This document shows, in pieces, positions 34,550 to 44,893 of a stretch of 64,000 nucleotides of DNA. The stretch's first letter is position 1; each line of letters starts with the position of its first letter. Below the pieces are notes generated by a model. It did not search any database, was not told where the DNA came from, and saw nothing but the letters and a program-made list of their open reading frames with translations. Source of the DNA: Nipponacmea schrenckii (lineage: Eukaryota; Mollusca; Gastropoda; Lottiidae). The DNA is taken from the NCBI GenBank assembly GCA_030562195.1, contig CM060200.1, positions 186,001 to 250,000 of the forward strand, given 5' to 3'. The translations under genes and the position numbers were made by a program.

Positions 34550-35975
34550 CAGTATATCTGATGTAACAATATTAGTAGAGTACTGGAAGATAGAAATGTT
34601 CGAGATATATCTGATGTAACAATATTAGTAGAGTACTGGAAGATAGAAATGTTCGAGATATATCTGATGTAACAATATTAGTAGAGTACGGGAAGATAGA
34701 AATGTTCGAGATATATCTGATGTAACAATATTAGTAGAGTACTGGAAGATAGAAATGTTCGAGATATATCTGATGTAACAATATTAGTAGAGTACTGGAA
34801 GATAGAAATGTTCGAGATATATCTGATGTAACAATATTAGTAGAGTACGGGAAGATAGAAATGTTCGAGATATATCTGATGTAACAATATTAGTAGAGTA
34901 CGGGAAGATAGAAATGTTCGAGATATATCTGATGTAACAATATTAGTAGAGTACGGGAAGATAGAAATGTTCGAGATATATCTGATGTAACAATATTGGT
35001 AGAGTACTGGAGGATAGAAATGTTCGAGATATATCTGATGTAACAATATTGGTAGAGTACGGGAAGATAGAAATGTTCGAGATATATCTGATGTAACAAT
35101 ATTAGTAGAGTACTGGAAGATAGAAATGTTCGAGAAAATCTGATGTAACAATATTGGTAGAGTACGGGAAGATAGAAATGTTTGAGATATATCTGATGTA
35201 ACAAAATAATACGGGAAGATAGAAATGTTCGAGATATATCTGATGTAACAAATTGGTAGAGTACGGGAAGATAGAAATGTTCGAGATATATCTGATGTAA
35301 CAATATTAGTAGAGTACTGGAAGATAGAAATGTTCGAGATATATCTGATGTAACAATATTAGTAGAGTACTGGAAGATAGAAATGTTCGAGATATATCTT
35401 TTAACAAAATTTGTAGAGTACTGGAAGATAGAAATGTTCGAGATATATCTGATGTAACAATATTAGTAGAGTACTGGAAGATAGAAATGTTCGAGATATA
35501 TCTGATGTAACAATATTAGTAGAGTACGGGAAGATAGAAATGTTCGAGATATATCTGATGTAACAATATTAGTAGAGTACTGGAAGATAGAAATGTTCGA
35601 GATATATCTGATGTAACAATATTAGTAGAGTACTGGAAGATAGAAATGTTCGAGATATATCTGATGTAACAATATTAGTAGAGTACGGGAAGATAGAAAT
35701 GTTCGAGATATATCTGATGTAACAATATTAGTAGAGTACGGGAAGAGAGAAATGTTCGAGATATATCTGATGTAACAATATTAGTAGAGTACGGGAAGAT
35801 AGAAATGTTCGAGATATATCTGATGTAACAATATTAGTAGAGTACGGGAAGATAGAAATGTTCGAGATATATCTTATGTAAGAATATTAGTAGAGTACTG
35901 GAAGATAGAAATGTTCGAGATATATCTGATGTAACAATATTAGTAGAGTACGGGAAGATAGAAATGTTCGAGATA
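34550..35975. repeat. 53-bp satellite array, 27 copies
   Basis: The unit begins GATATATCTGATGTAACAAT, continues ATTAGTAGAGTACTGGAAGA and ends TAGAAATGTTCGA. A TACTGG/TACGGG site splits copies into two types. In order they read T T G T T G G G T G T G G G T T T T G T T G G G G T G. Two copies near 35200-35260 are shortened. Frames open across it are artefacts. Confidence 0.95.
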
Positions 35976-37140
35976 TTAACCAACAAACTGCCAAGTTGGC
36001 AGAACTAACTGATATACAAGTCAGTTATCTTGACTCAGGTTGGTGTAACAGGTTTTTTTTACCAACATACTTTACTATAAATAACCATCAACAAACCAAA
36101 ATATACACACCGTATAGTCTTTAGTATACTAATTCTTACTCTAGAAAACTGTCATTCAAAATCTAAGGCGATTGAAGATAATTCCTGTTATCATGGCATT
36201 TAATAATGTTTAGGTGAAATGAGAATTTATCTCACAGAAAGCACTGGCCTTGGTCCGAATTTGTAAATATTAGCACACGCATAAAAACCTCTTAAATATT
36301 ACAAACATACGGGCAGTACTTCTTGTTAAAAGGGGTCTTCTTGGTTGGTTAAAATTGTCAGCTTCATTCGGAACTATTTGGAAAAAGTAAAAAAGTCATA
36401 GAACCTGGTCTCAACCGTGGTTGAAAAGTTGAGTTTAGTTGAAACATATTTTATTGTAAAATATTACAAATGGATCAGGAGAATTTACAAAAATAATAAC
36501 GTTACTCGTCTCCGACGGTGGTGGAGGTAGACTAGTTAACGTACATGCCAGCTTAAGCTTGGCAGTCTAGCTATTTTTATTTTGGTGGTCGTTGATAGTG
36601 GATTTCGTCCCTGACCTCGTCTCTACCTTTTATCTCTGATGATTTACTTCTTAATTAATTAGAGTTGTTAATTAGTCACAGCGTTATTTAGCTAATTAAC
36701 AGAATTCAACTCACATCACGTCTCTACCTAGATAGTTTAATTTGACTCAAGTTGTAATTTCTCATTAGTTTAATATAACTGTAATGACCAGTTTATATAC
36801 ACTGACCCTAAAATAACCGACGTATTACCAGCAATATTATTAGCTATGTGGACTCTCTAAAAGGCATGTCAAGTTACAGCAGGTGCTCTAGATGAATAAG
36901 AACATTCTTATAACAAGCTAAACCTATCATAATAGGACATGTATAGATACAGCCGTTTTTGAACAAGAAACCATGGACTGGTACAAAACCTTGGTTAAAC
37001 TATTTTTTCCAATTATCCCGGGTAGGTTAGGGATCATTTTGCAATAATCGATCACCTGATCCACACGGTTCTAGTACAGAATCGTTATAACAACTGTACC
37101 TTACAACTTTATAGATTTGTGATTGAGCCCCAATCTCATT
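35976..37140. other. Intron or intergenic sequence, no gene supported
   Basis: TATTAGCTATGTGGACTCTC at 36838 is the inverse of AGAGAGTCCACATAGCTAAT at 49983 and related to 2089, marking a small dispersed repeat. Nothing else is recognised. Confidence 0.35.
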
Positions 37141-37149
37141 AACAGTGGC

Positions 37150-37410
37150 TAGGATCTTTTTAAAAGATTATAAAGAGTTTTCTAAATCTTGTATGTGTAT
37201 CAGGGACACTGATAACATCATTTACACCATTCTAATTTTCAATCAGATGTCTGTAGTTCCTGTAATTCTACTAAAACTAAACAGTTCTATTAAAGAGATT
37301 GTAAAGAGGTTTTCTATATTTTGTATGTATATCAGGGGACACTGATTATATCAATTTACACCATTCTAATTTTCAATCAGATGTCTGTGGTTCCTGCAGT
37401 TCCACTAAAA
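37150..37410. repeat. 130-bp direct duplication
   Basis: AAAGAGTTTTCTAAATCTTG, TATGTGTATCAGGGACACTG, ACACCATTCTAATTTTCAAT and CAGATGTCTGTAGTTCCTG occur twice at 130-base spacing. Confidence 0.85.
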
Positions 37411-37484
37411 CTATTGAATGGTGCAGATTAATTCTATCATATACAGAATTTAGAAAACATCTCTACAATCCTTTTGGGTAATCT

Positions 37485-37562
37485 CGTTCTGTCATTCTCT
37501 TTGCGGCGCCCACAACGAATAGAAATATATAGGATGGAAAACTCCATTAATTTGATTTCACT
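37485..37562 (+). mobile_element. Eroded SINE family A tail
   Basis: AGAAATATATAGGATGGAAA followed by ACTCCATTAATTTGATTTCA, strongly diverged. Confidence 0.45.
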
Positions 37563-37924
37563 TATTGGTCCAATTATTGTCAGGAATGGTGATATTAAAC
37601 TCATTATGGTTCTAAACAGACTATTTTGTGATTTATCAGAAGGTCAATAAAATAACAAGGTCAAATCTCTTCACGGTTTATATCTTTTTAACGATATCAA
37701 TTGATAGGTTTATAGGTTTTTATTACAAATTACCTGGTTTTTACGAGATCTCATTAATCACTGACCCTTATTATAGAACGAGCTCACGCTATCTGATATG
37801 TTTGATGGTGGTCTGTTTCTTTTGGTCAAAACCTAGAAATCGATAAGGGTAGATGTCGTTATGTTACCGTTCTGATAATTTCATAACAAAAGACAGTAAA
37901 TTCTATAGGCCTACACAACAATTA

Positions 37925-37985
37925 GTTCTGTTTACCCAAGAGTATCATAGTCGAAACGTTGTATTGTAAAATAAAGCAGTAATTT
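37925..37985 (+). mobile_element. Penelope-like end fragment
   Basis: CATAGTCGAAACGTTGTATT followed by GTAAAATAAAGCAG, similar to the fragment at 28835 read on its minus strand. Confidence 0.35.
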
Positions 37986-38006
37986 AGATTCAAAAAGTGA
38001 AATGTG

Positions 38007-38047
38007 TTTATTATATAGACAAAGTAGATCGTATTGTTAAGTTTATT
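38007..38047 (-). terminator. Polyadenylation signals for the GH3 gene
   Basis: On the minus strand AATAAA occurs at 38042-38047 and 38007-38012, about 160-200 bases beyond the stop codon of the GH3 gene. Which is used is unknown. Confidence 0.4.
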
Positions 38048-38206
38048 TAAAGCGCAATATAAACAGGGAAACCACCATTGTTATACTACCACCTTTCAGT
38101 GCTTTAATCACCCTCTTGTTATCTGATTGAAACGTGGTATATCCATGATATCATTGTGTTTAATTCTGGAGAATCTGTGAAATATTGAAGCTAGTGTCCA
38201 CACCTA

Positions 38207-40426
38207 TTAATAATATCCTAAGTTTCTATAACCCAATATTTTCACAGTTCTAGATAAAACATTGGATCCAACTGATTTTTTCTGATTTGGTTGTTGACCA
38301 CCGGCGTATATCGTAATTTCTCCTTCTTCAACCACCCAACCTCTATCATCTGTCCAGATCGCCATATTCTCCGGCGAGATGCTGAATTTAAAAGTCTTAG
38401 TCGCCCCATAATCAATGGTGAATCTATCGAACGCTACGAGTTGTATCTGGGGTGATGGTTCACTTGGGTTGTTCCAAGAAAGGTAGATTTGAATGACCTC
38501 ATCACCGGGTAGAGTTCCAATATTTTCTACATTCACGACACCATGTAGTTCCTCTCCAGCCTGGACAATATCAGGAACTTCAAAATAATCATAAAAGAAA
38601 TGCGTATACGTCAAGCCGTAGCCAAACGGATACAGTGCTTCTCCTTTGAAATATCGGTAGGTACGTCCTATCATTGAGTAGTTTGTCATGGCGGGAACTT
38701 GATCGGCGGAATAATACCATGTGTAAGGCAGACGACCAAATTGAGGAGTTGTTGATGACGTCATAACAGATCTCAAAGCATTTCCGGCTGCCTGTGCTGG
38801 GTAAAAAGCAGCAATAATGGCGGAAATTCGATCATTTTCCTCGGCCCATTTGATATTGATCGGATTAGCGTTGAAGGTGATGAGGATTATTTTCGCTGAT
38901 CCGGAATACTGGACGACATCTTGAAGCAACTGCTGCTGTTTTCCCGGAAGTTCAAGGTCGGATCTATCAATGTTCTCTTTCTCCAAGTCATTTCCCAGCC
39001 CGAAACACACGAACACGATATCAGTGTTGGCAACGGCATCCTTAATAGCACTTGAGTTATATTGATCACAGGCTGGGGTCGTACAACCTGCAGAGAACCG
39101 AAAGTCAGTTGCGAGACTGTGGAAAGCATCACGTGGTGTAGAAATAAAATTGAGCCCGGGGGTAGAATAGTAGTCTCCCGATATCTCGGTTTTATTATCA
39201 GCTAACGGACCGACCACAGCAGCGACTTTGAATTTTGAGGATTTTAAGGGAAGAACGCCGTCATTTTTCAAAAGGACGAAAGACTTCGCGGCTGCTTCTA
39301 AAGCCAATGCTTGATGATTGGCCGATTCCACCACAGACGTGTTGATGAGAGAGAAGGGGTTCATTTCCGGGGGGTCAAATTCACCAAGCCTCATTCTGGT
39401 GTAGAACATTGGTTTCACCCTCTCTCGGACCAAGTCCTCTGTCAATTTACCCTGATTGACTGCCTCAGTGATGGACTTTAACACCGGGTTTTGGATATCA
39501 TCTGCCACTAATTCCAGATTGACTCCTGCGTCTATGGCTGCGACTGCGGTGTCTATACTATTATTAAGATAATGATGCGTTGTGATGATATTTTCCGCTG
39601 CATTTTGATCAGTGACGACATATCCGCTGAATCCCCATTCGTTCCTTAGAATATCAGTCAGTAACTTTTTATTAGCACAGGTCGGAACGCCGTTGATACT
39701 GTTATAGCTACACATAATGGAATCCGACCCGCCTTTGATGCAGTACCTAAACGCAGGCAGGAATGTCGTCCTCCAGTCTCTTTCACTTACCACAGCATTA
39801 AATGAAAACCGCGACTCGGGAATGTTTTCTGGTCCGCCATGGACATCAAACCACATACAGGTGGTACTGGTTCGGATATATCTCGGATGTTCGCCATGTT
39901 GACCTCGGATATTCTCTTGACCCAGTTGTCCCGACAGGAAAGGATCCTCACCGTACGTCTCTTGACTCCTTCCCCAGCGAGGATCCCGCATTAAACTACT
40001 GATCGGATTCAAACAGCTGATGCCAGTATGATCCAAATAGAACCCTTTCTCCGCGAACATTTTATTCATGGCACGAACTTCTATAGACGTAGCCGCAGCA
40101 GCCTTTCGGACCATGTCCCTGCTGAAGGTTGCTCCGAAACCGACGTCTTGAATGAAAGATGTTCCGTTCTGCTCGTTCATGCCATGTTGACACTCCGTGT
40201 CCCATTGGAAAGGTCCGATACCAAGACGTTTTATAGGCGGGGCTGGTCCGTTATGAGGACCGCCTCCTCCTTTATACATTTGTTGAACGATCTCGTCCAG
40301 CGTGAGCCTTGAAACCAAGTCATCTACACGAGCTTCCCATGGTAATGATGTATTTCTGAAAGGATAGTCCTGAAACGACAGCTGAACTGTGGAAGCGAGG
40401 ATCACCACCAACAGTCTTTCAATCAT
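38207..40426 (-). CDS. Secreted GH3 beta-xylosidase-like glycoside hydrolase, single exon
   Basis: This is a 739-residue frame with no introns, ending in TAA. Residues 1-19 form a signal peptide (hydrophobic LLVVILASTVQLS). The GH3 barrel spans about 30-345, with QWDTECQHG (74-82), DPRWGRSQETYGEDP (148-162), IMCSYNSINGVP (237-248) and GYVVTD, where Asp273 is the expected nucleophile. The alpha/beta sandwich (about 375-605) has KSFVLLKNDGVLPL (381-394), an acid/base candidate Glu482 or Glu484 in LEKENIDR, and LYPFGYGLTYT (598-608). A C-terminal Fn3-like domain covers about 620-732. Sequons occur at N25, N87, N288, N362, N411, N457 and N582. In relatives the segment before FDVHGGPEN is C-Lys-His; here it is C-Met-Trp (191-192), so substrate binding may be altered or lost. 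The expected substrate is xylo- or gluco-oligosaccharide from plant or algal walls. The gene lies antisense within the plus-strand gene's intron, and its GC content is higher than its flanks. Confidence 0.93.
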   Translation of the reverse strand: MIERLLVVILASTVQLSFQDYPFRNTSLPWEARVDDLVSRLTLDEIVQQMYKGGGGPHNGPAPPIKRLGIGPFQWDTECQHGMNEQNGTSFIQDVGFGATFSRDMVRKAAAATSIEVRAMNKMFAEKGFYLDHTGISCLNPISSLMRDPRWGRSQETYGEDPFLSGQLGQENIRGQHGEHPRYIRTSTTCMWFDVHGGPENIPESRFSFNAVVSERDWRTTFLPAFRYCIKGGSDSIMCSYNSINGVPTCANKKLLTDILRNEWGFSGYVVTDQNAAENIITTHHYLNNSIDTAVAAIDAGVNLELVADDIQNPVLKSITEAVNQGKLTEDLVRERVKPMFYTRMRLGEFDPPEMNPFSLINTSVVESANHQALALEAAAKSFVLLKNDGVLPLKSSKFKVAAVVGPLADNKTEISGDYYSTPGLNFISTPRDAFHSLATDFRFSAGCTTPACDQYNSSAIKDAVANTDIVFVCFGLGNDLEKENIDRSDLELPGKQQQLLQDVVQYSGSAKIILITFNANPINIKWAEENDRISAIIAAFYPAQAAGNALRSVMTSSTTPQFGRLPYTWYYSADQVPAMTNYSMIGRTYRYFKGEALYPFGYGLTYTHFFYDYFEVPDIVQAGEELHGVVNVENIGTLPGDEVIQIYLSWNNPSEPSPQIQLVAFDRFTIDYGATKTFKFSISPENMAIWTDDRGWVVEEGEITIYAGGQQPNQKKSVGSNVLSRTVKILGYRNLGYY

Positions 40427-40490
40427 TCTACAACACTTTAAACCTACGACTTTCCTATTAGATTTGTGGTTTCCTTGTTCTTTTGTCTTT

Positions 40491-40592
40491 TGCGACCTGA
40501 TGCGTCCCGTTGCGTTCTGTTGCGTCCCAGCTGCGTCCTGTTGCGTCCCAACTGCGTCCTGTTGCGTCCCAGCTGCGTCCTGTTGCGTCCTG
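40491..40592. repeat. ~21-bp GC-rich minisatellite in the GH3 leader
   Basis: Alternating TGCGTCCTGT, TGCGTCCCAGC and TGCGTCCCAAC units, about five of 21 bp. On the minus strand it lies between the TATA-like box and the GH3 ATG, so it would be transcribed in the 5' leader. Confidence 0.85.
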
Positions 40593-40615
40593 ATTTTTGT
40601 CTTAAACTCCTATAT

Positions 40616-40626
40616 CCCTTTATATC
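40616..40626 (-). promoter_or_regulatory. TATA-like box of the GH3 gene
   Basis: The minus strand reads ATATAAAGGG about 195 bases upstream of the GH3 start codon. A second TATATAAATT lies near 40733-40742. The nearer one has the better consensus. No other promoter element is assigned. Confidence 0.4.
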
Positions 40627-41340
40627 TACAATCTCTACAATCTATCAGAATGAATGTTAATTTTTAATCTAGGTCATAATGAAAGATTATCAATAATCTT
40701 ATCTTAAATCAAATCTCAGAGTTTGTGGAACAATTTATATAGTCGACCCAAATACGCTAAAGATTCTGTCTTGAGACTTGAGTTCACATATACTTGTTAC
40801 GGAGAATTGAAAAATACCACAAATAATAACACTATATAACCCTATTACCTAGACACTTTTACTTAACTACGCTTTATGGGGAAAATAATTTCAGAAGATG
40901 ATGTAGATTGGGTGGAAGTGCTTACCCTCACGTATCATATCTATCGGGGGTGGAGGAAGGAGGGGGGGGGGGGGGGGTATCGGACGGTAGTATTTGGTAA
41001 ACCTATAGTTAATGAAAAAAGAATTCACGAACACAACACAGTGTTCAGAAAGATGTAAGATTCATATACAAAATAAATAAATAATTCCAAAACAGCGTGT
41101 GACCAATCTTCAGGAATTTCGATGTATCGAATTAGTTTCTGATATATTGCGTGTGTAGGCTGAAACTTGTGTCAGTGCCAGAATAGTGCACATGTTAGCA
41201 TCAGGCTGGTGCCAAATTCTCTGTTACATGACACTATTCGTGTATTTGGTATTTCCTGAAGTTTTCTTGTTATTACGTCTTGTTAGAAAACCACTTAACT
41301 GTACTTATAATGATAGAATCGTAATAACCGATTATAAATT
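40627..41340. other. Sequence upstream of the GH3 gene
   Basis: A G-rich run lies at about 40951-40977 (including G16). No exon is supported. Confidence 0.4.
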
Positions 41341-41344
41341 ACTA

Positions 41345-42036
41345 AATATACAGAACCACTGTGTTACAATATACAGAACCACTGTGTTACAATATACAGA
41401 ACCACTGTGTTACAATATGCAGAACCACTGTGTTTTAATATACAGAACCACTGTGTTACAATATACAGAACCACTGTGTTACAATATACAGAACCACTGT
41501 GTTACAATATACAGAACCACTGTGTTACAATATACAGAACCGCTGTGTTACAATATACAGAACCACTGTGTTACAATATACAGAACCACTGTGTTACAAT
41601 ATACAGAACCACCGTGTTACAATATACAGAACCACTGTGTTACAATATGCAGAACCACAGTGTTACAATATACAGAACCACTGTGTTACAATATACAGAA
41701 CCACTGTGTTACAATATACAGAACCACTGTGTTAAAATATACAGAACCACTGTGTTACAATATACAGAACCACTGTGTTACAATATACAGAACCACTGTG
41801 TTACAATATACAGAACCACTGTGTTACAATATACAGAACCACTGTGTTACAATATACAGAACCACTGTGTTACAATATACAGAACCACTATGTTACAATA
41901 TACAGAACCACTGTGTTACAATATACAGAACCACTGTGTTACAATATACAGAACCACTGTGTTACAATATACAGAACCACTGTGTTACAATATACAGAAC
42001 CACTGTGTTACAATATACAGAACCACTGTGTTATAA
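41345..42036. repeat. 23-bp minisatellite, 30 copies
   Basis: Unit AATATACAGAACCACTGTGT plus TAC, with scattered single-base variants (ATGC, CGCTG, CCACA, CACTA). Because 23 is not a multiple of three, all three forward frames are open and read repeating YNIQNHCVTIYRTTVLQYTE; this is an artefact. Confidence 0.97.
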
Positions 42037-42279
42037 TAATGATTGGAGGGTGAAAAGCCAGAATGACGGAGTTGCTTGGCGTCTGAATCACATCGTATAT
42101 TTTGGACGTATTTAAGATAAGAGAATCCTAAAAAATGATCAGTGAAACACAGAAACAATCTGTTTTATTCGAGTTACCATGTGACCGTGTTCTAGAATGA
42201 CGATTGAAAGAAAACAGACGCCATATTCAATAGCAATGACGGTGGCATTACATTTATTTTTACCTTGAGAAGGTTTCAA

Positions 42280-42505
42280 ACCCACGGCACCTAATCGCCT
42301 AGCAACAACCCAACGCCTCCCGAATTATTCCATTTCAATGTCACATGGAACACGTTAATATCAGTTAGTTCCTGTAGAATATGCACAGACGATACCTTAT
42401 CGCTTAGCAACAAGCCAACCCGTCCCGAATTATTCTATTTCCATGTCTCATGGGATAAGTTTATGGTAGTTATCTCCTGTAGAATATGCGAAGATTATAA
42501 TTATT
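42280..42505. repeat. ~118-bp direct duplication
   Basis: ATCGCCTAGCAACAACCCAA, CCGAATTATTCCATTTCAAT, ACATGG and TCCTGTAGAATATGC recur in order at 42293 and 42410. Confidence 0.85.
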
Positions 42506-44078
42506 TGAGGTCGTCAGGGATTCCAGGATTCATGACCATATAAAAGTTTCCTGTACTCGGTTAGAATTCTATATTGGGACTGTTCTACTCAGATCGATAT
42601 GAGATAGTATTACAGGTTATTGATGAGTTCGTTTCAAGTCGCAGATGTTGTGTTCACGATACAAGTATCATTAAGGCGTGTATTATCACGCATTCGATGC
42701 ATCTTCTCTGAAGGAAAGGAGAAGAAATTTGACTGATATTGTGTCACTAGTGGATCCACGGATATAGAACATTAGGTATAAGTTTAGTATAGAATGAAAT
42801 GAACTAAAGACAAGACAGCGTTTAACTTCATCGATTTCTACCACTACTGTCTGTTAGGATGTGATAGCCTTTCTCCTCCAGTCGAGTTAACGCCAGTAGC
42901 TTACTGTATAATGTAATCCATGGTTTAGAGAAGATTTGTAGAAAACGAGAAGATGCACTGAATAAGTTTACTTCCATTCTAACTGTGATCCTCTTTCAAT
43001 GTCTTAACTTCATAATCTCGAACTTGTGTATGTTTCTGGATTATCCTTTTAAACAGCGGTTTTGGTTCGACTTATCGGTTTGTTTCTAATAATGTACTTT
43101 CCAGCACTGTTGATAAATCAAGGCCATTGGTGATAGTTTTAACTGGATTTACTTATCGGTTTGTTTCTAGTATATGTAAAATACAGTAAACCAATTGTTA
43201 ATTTTTGAAAGTATATTGATGTGACAGTGAAAGGTATTATTTCATCGGTTTGTTTTGAAACACGGAATTATATATATCGATGACTGAAGTAAACATTGTG
43301 GAATTGTTTGAAATTGACTGAAATACATAGAAATAGAGTGTCAATACCGAGTATACATGTATATATATAAATAGTTTTTTTGATTAGTACATATTGACAA
43401 CTCTAGTATAATGACATAGGTTTGGTTTTATCGCTTCGTTTCCAAATTAAAATACGTGCTTGCATCTACATTCTTTTTCGAATCGACATAATTGGTTGAT
43501 TTTATTTCCAAACTTCGGATAGCATCGATATATGGGTCTCATTACATCTGCATCCATGACGGTTGAATTAATTTATCGCTATGTTTAAAATTAGATTATA
43601 CCTGTAAAAGATATGTCATGGTAACTGTAGTGATAGAGATGTGACAGCCGTTGTTTTACAGTTATAATAGTTTAATAGCTATATATCTATATTTATATAT
43701 ATATACAGGTAGTTGATGACGTATTCAGGTGTGATATACTACAGGTATATACCAGGCTGTATTGACTATATTCTCCGCGATATATCTTCTATTTTAACTC
43801 GTCTTACCGAGTCAATAACAAGTGGATTATGTGACATTCGATTACAAGGATAGTGTAGGTATAAGACTTCAATAGAATAGTTTAATAGACTTATTTAGAT
43901 TTCTGACTCCATGAGATCTTGTCTACTCTGTCATCTTGGATAACTTGACACAGACCACAAGATCGTATATTAAAATTAATATTTATCGTGTAATAATTTA
44001 ACTCGTGCGCTACCGGGATCTTGGATATTATCAACAATCGACAGTGTCTCCATGTTCTAGTGTTCTATAGTGACCACC
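42506..44078. other. Intron and upstream region of exon 1b
   Basis: ACTTATCGGTTTGTTTCTA occurs at about 43072 and 43151, with a related CATCGGTTTGTTTTGA at 43236, indicating diverged ~80-bp repeats. A (TA)n tract is near 43680. An alternative promoter for exon 1b would lie here, but no clear TATA box is assigned. Confidence 0.35.
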
Positions 44079-44188
44079 ATGGGAGACAATACACTCCTCA
44101 CCCCCGAGGAAAATACAGACAAGTCCCCCTCCCGGAAGTCAGTAAGGATAAACGAGTCAACACAAATTATTGAAGAAACCAAAAAAAG
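44079..44188 (+). CDS. Candidate alternative first exon 1b (phase 2 donor)
   Basis: ATG at 44079 sits in an ideal initiation context (GACCACCATGG). The 36 codons read MGDNTLLTPEENTDKSPSRK, then SVRINESTQIIEETKK, followed by AG and a donor AG|GTAGAT. An in-frame TAG lies 21 bases upstream of the ATG, so this is a true start rather than an internal exon. The split Arg/Ser codon and phase 2 agree with exons 1a, 55882 and the internal exons, so it could join directly to 59901 (giving KKS-NDIV). It is hydrophilic, rich in Ser/Thr and Lys/Arg, cytosolic in character and of unknown family. Confidence 0.5.
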
Positions 44189-44365
44189 GTAGATCAATAT
44201 TTTATGACCTTTATGACCCCGCATTTACCTGAAGAAAACATTCTGTCATTTTTACAAATAGTCAAATGATTCAATGTTCAAAAATAGATTTCCTAACGGT
44301 TCTATTGAATCAATTTTCCCAAATTTACATTCTTCACAATCAAAACACCTTAGATACTTATACAT

Positions 44366-44480
44366 TCAACAAAGATAACAAATTAAATTCTCAAGGATTC
44401 TTTTAGATTGCATCTGATCATTGATCAAACCTCTTGGCATTGATTTTACAAAGATTACGACCGAGTATTCTTATCACACT
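44366..44480 (-). mobile_element. SINE-like family B fragment
   Basis: CTCAAGGATTCTTTTAGATT, CATTGATCAAACCTCTTGGC and ATTGATTTTACAAAGATTAC match the family-B tail. Confidence 0.5.
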
Positions 44481-44693
44481 GTCTACTAGCTGATTATTGG
44501 ACTTCTATTGAATATGTGAGGACAAATTGATACCTTGTCATCATATACTTCACACCCTTCCCTTCATCATCTCGACCAATACACAAAATTCTTAGTAACA
44601 ATCGGCTAGATTAATAACTTGTACTTGATGAAGATTTGTATAGAAATTATAGAATTATAGAAATAGACAATATTTGTAACGTCATCACTCCAG

Positions 44694-44893
44694 TCTTCAT
44701 TAGCAGAAGAGTACGACGTAAAACTCTATTCATTTCATTTCTATTACAAAAAGTTCATCTTCATTAACCCAGGTGCGGAAGAGTAGGACGTAAAACTCCA
44801 TTCATTTCATTTCTATTACAAACAGTCCATCTTCATTAGCCATTAGGTGCAGAATAGTAGGACGTAAAACTCCAGTCATTTCATTTCATTCGT
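44694..44893 (+). repeat. Three tandem SINE family A tails
   Basis: CAGAAGAGTACGACGTAAAA, GCGGAAGAGTAGGACGTAAA and CAGAATAGTAGGACGTAAAA, each ending CATTTCATTTC, at ~70-base spacing with a TACAAA-AGT-CATCTTCATTA linker. Confidence 0.85.

Noticed and set aside
34837..35303. Two overlapping minus-strand frames in the 53-bp array
   Set aside because: Caused by the repeat and by small deletions shifting frame; no protein signal.
39717..40312. Plus-strand frames opposite the GH3 gene
   Set aside because: They are antisense shadows of a clearly coding minus-strand gene.
41345..42036. Overlapping open frames of up to 309 codons
   Set aside because: A 23-bp unit lacking stops opens all three frames equally; the peptides are the same repeat shifted.
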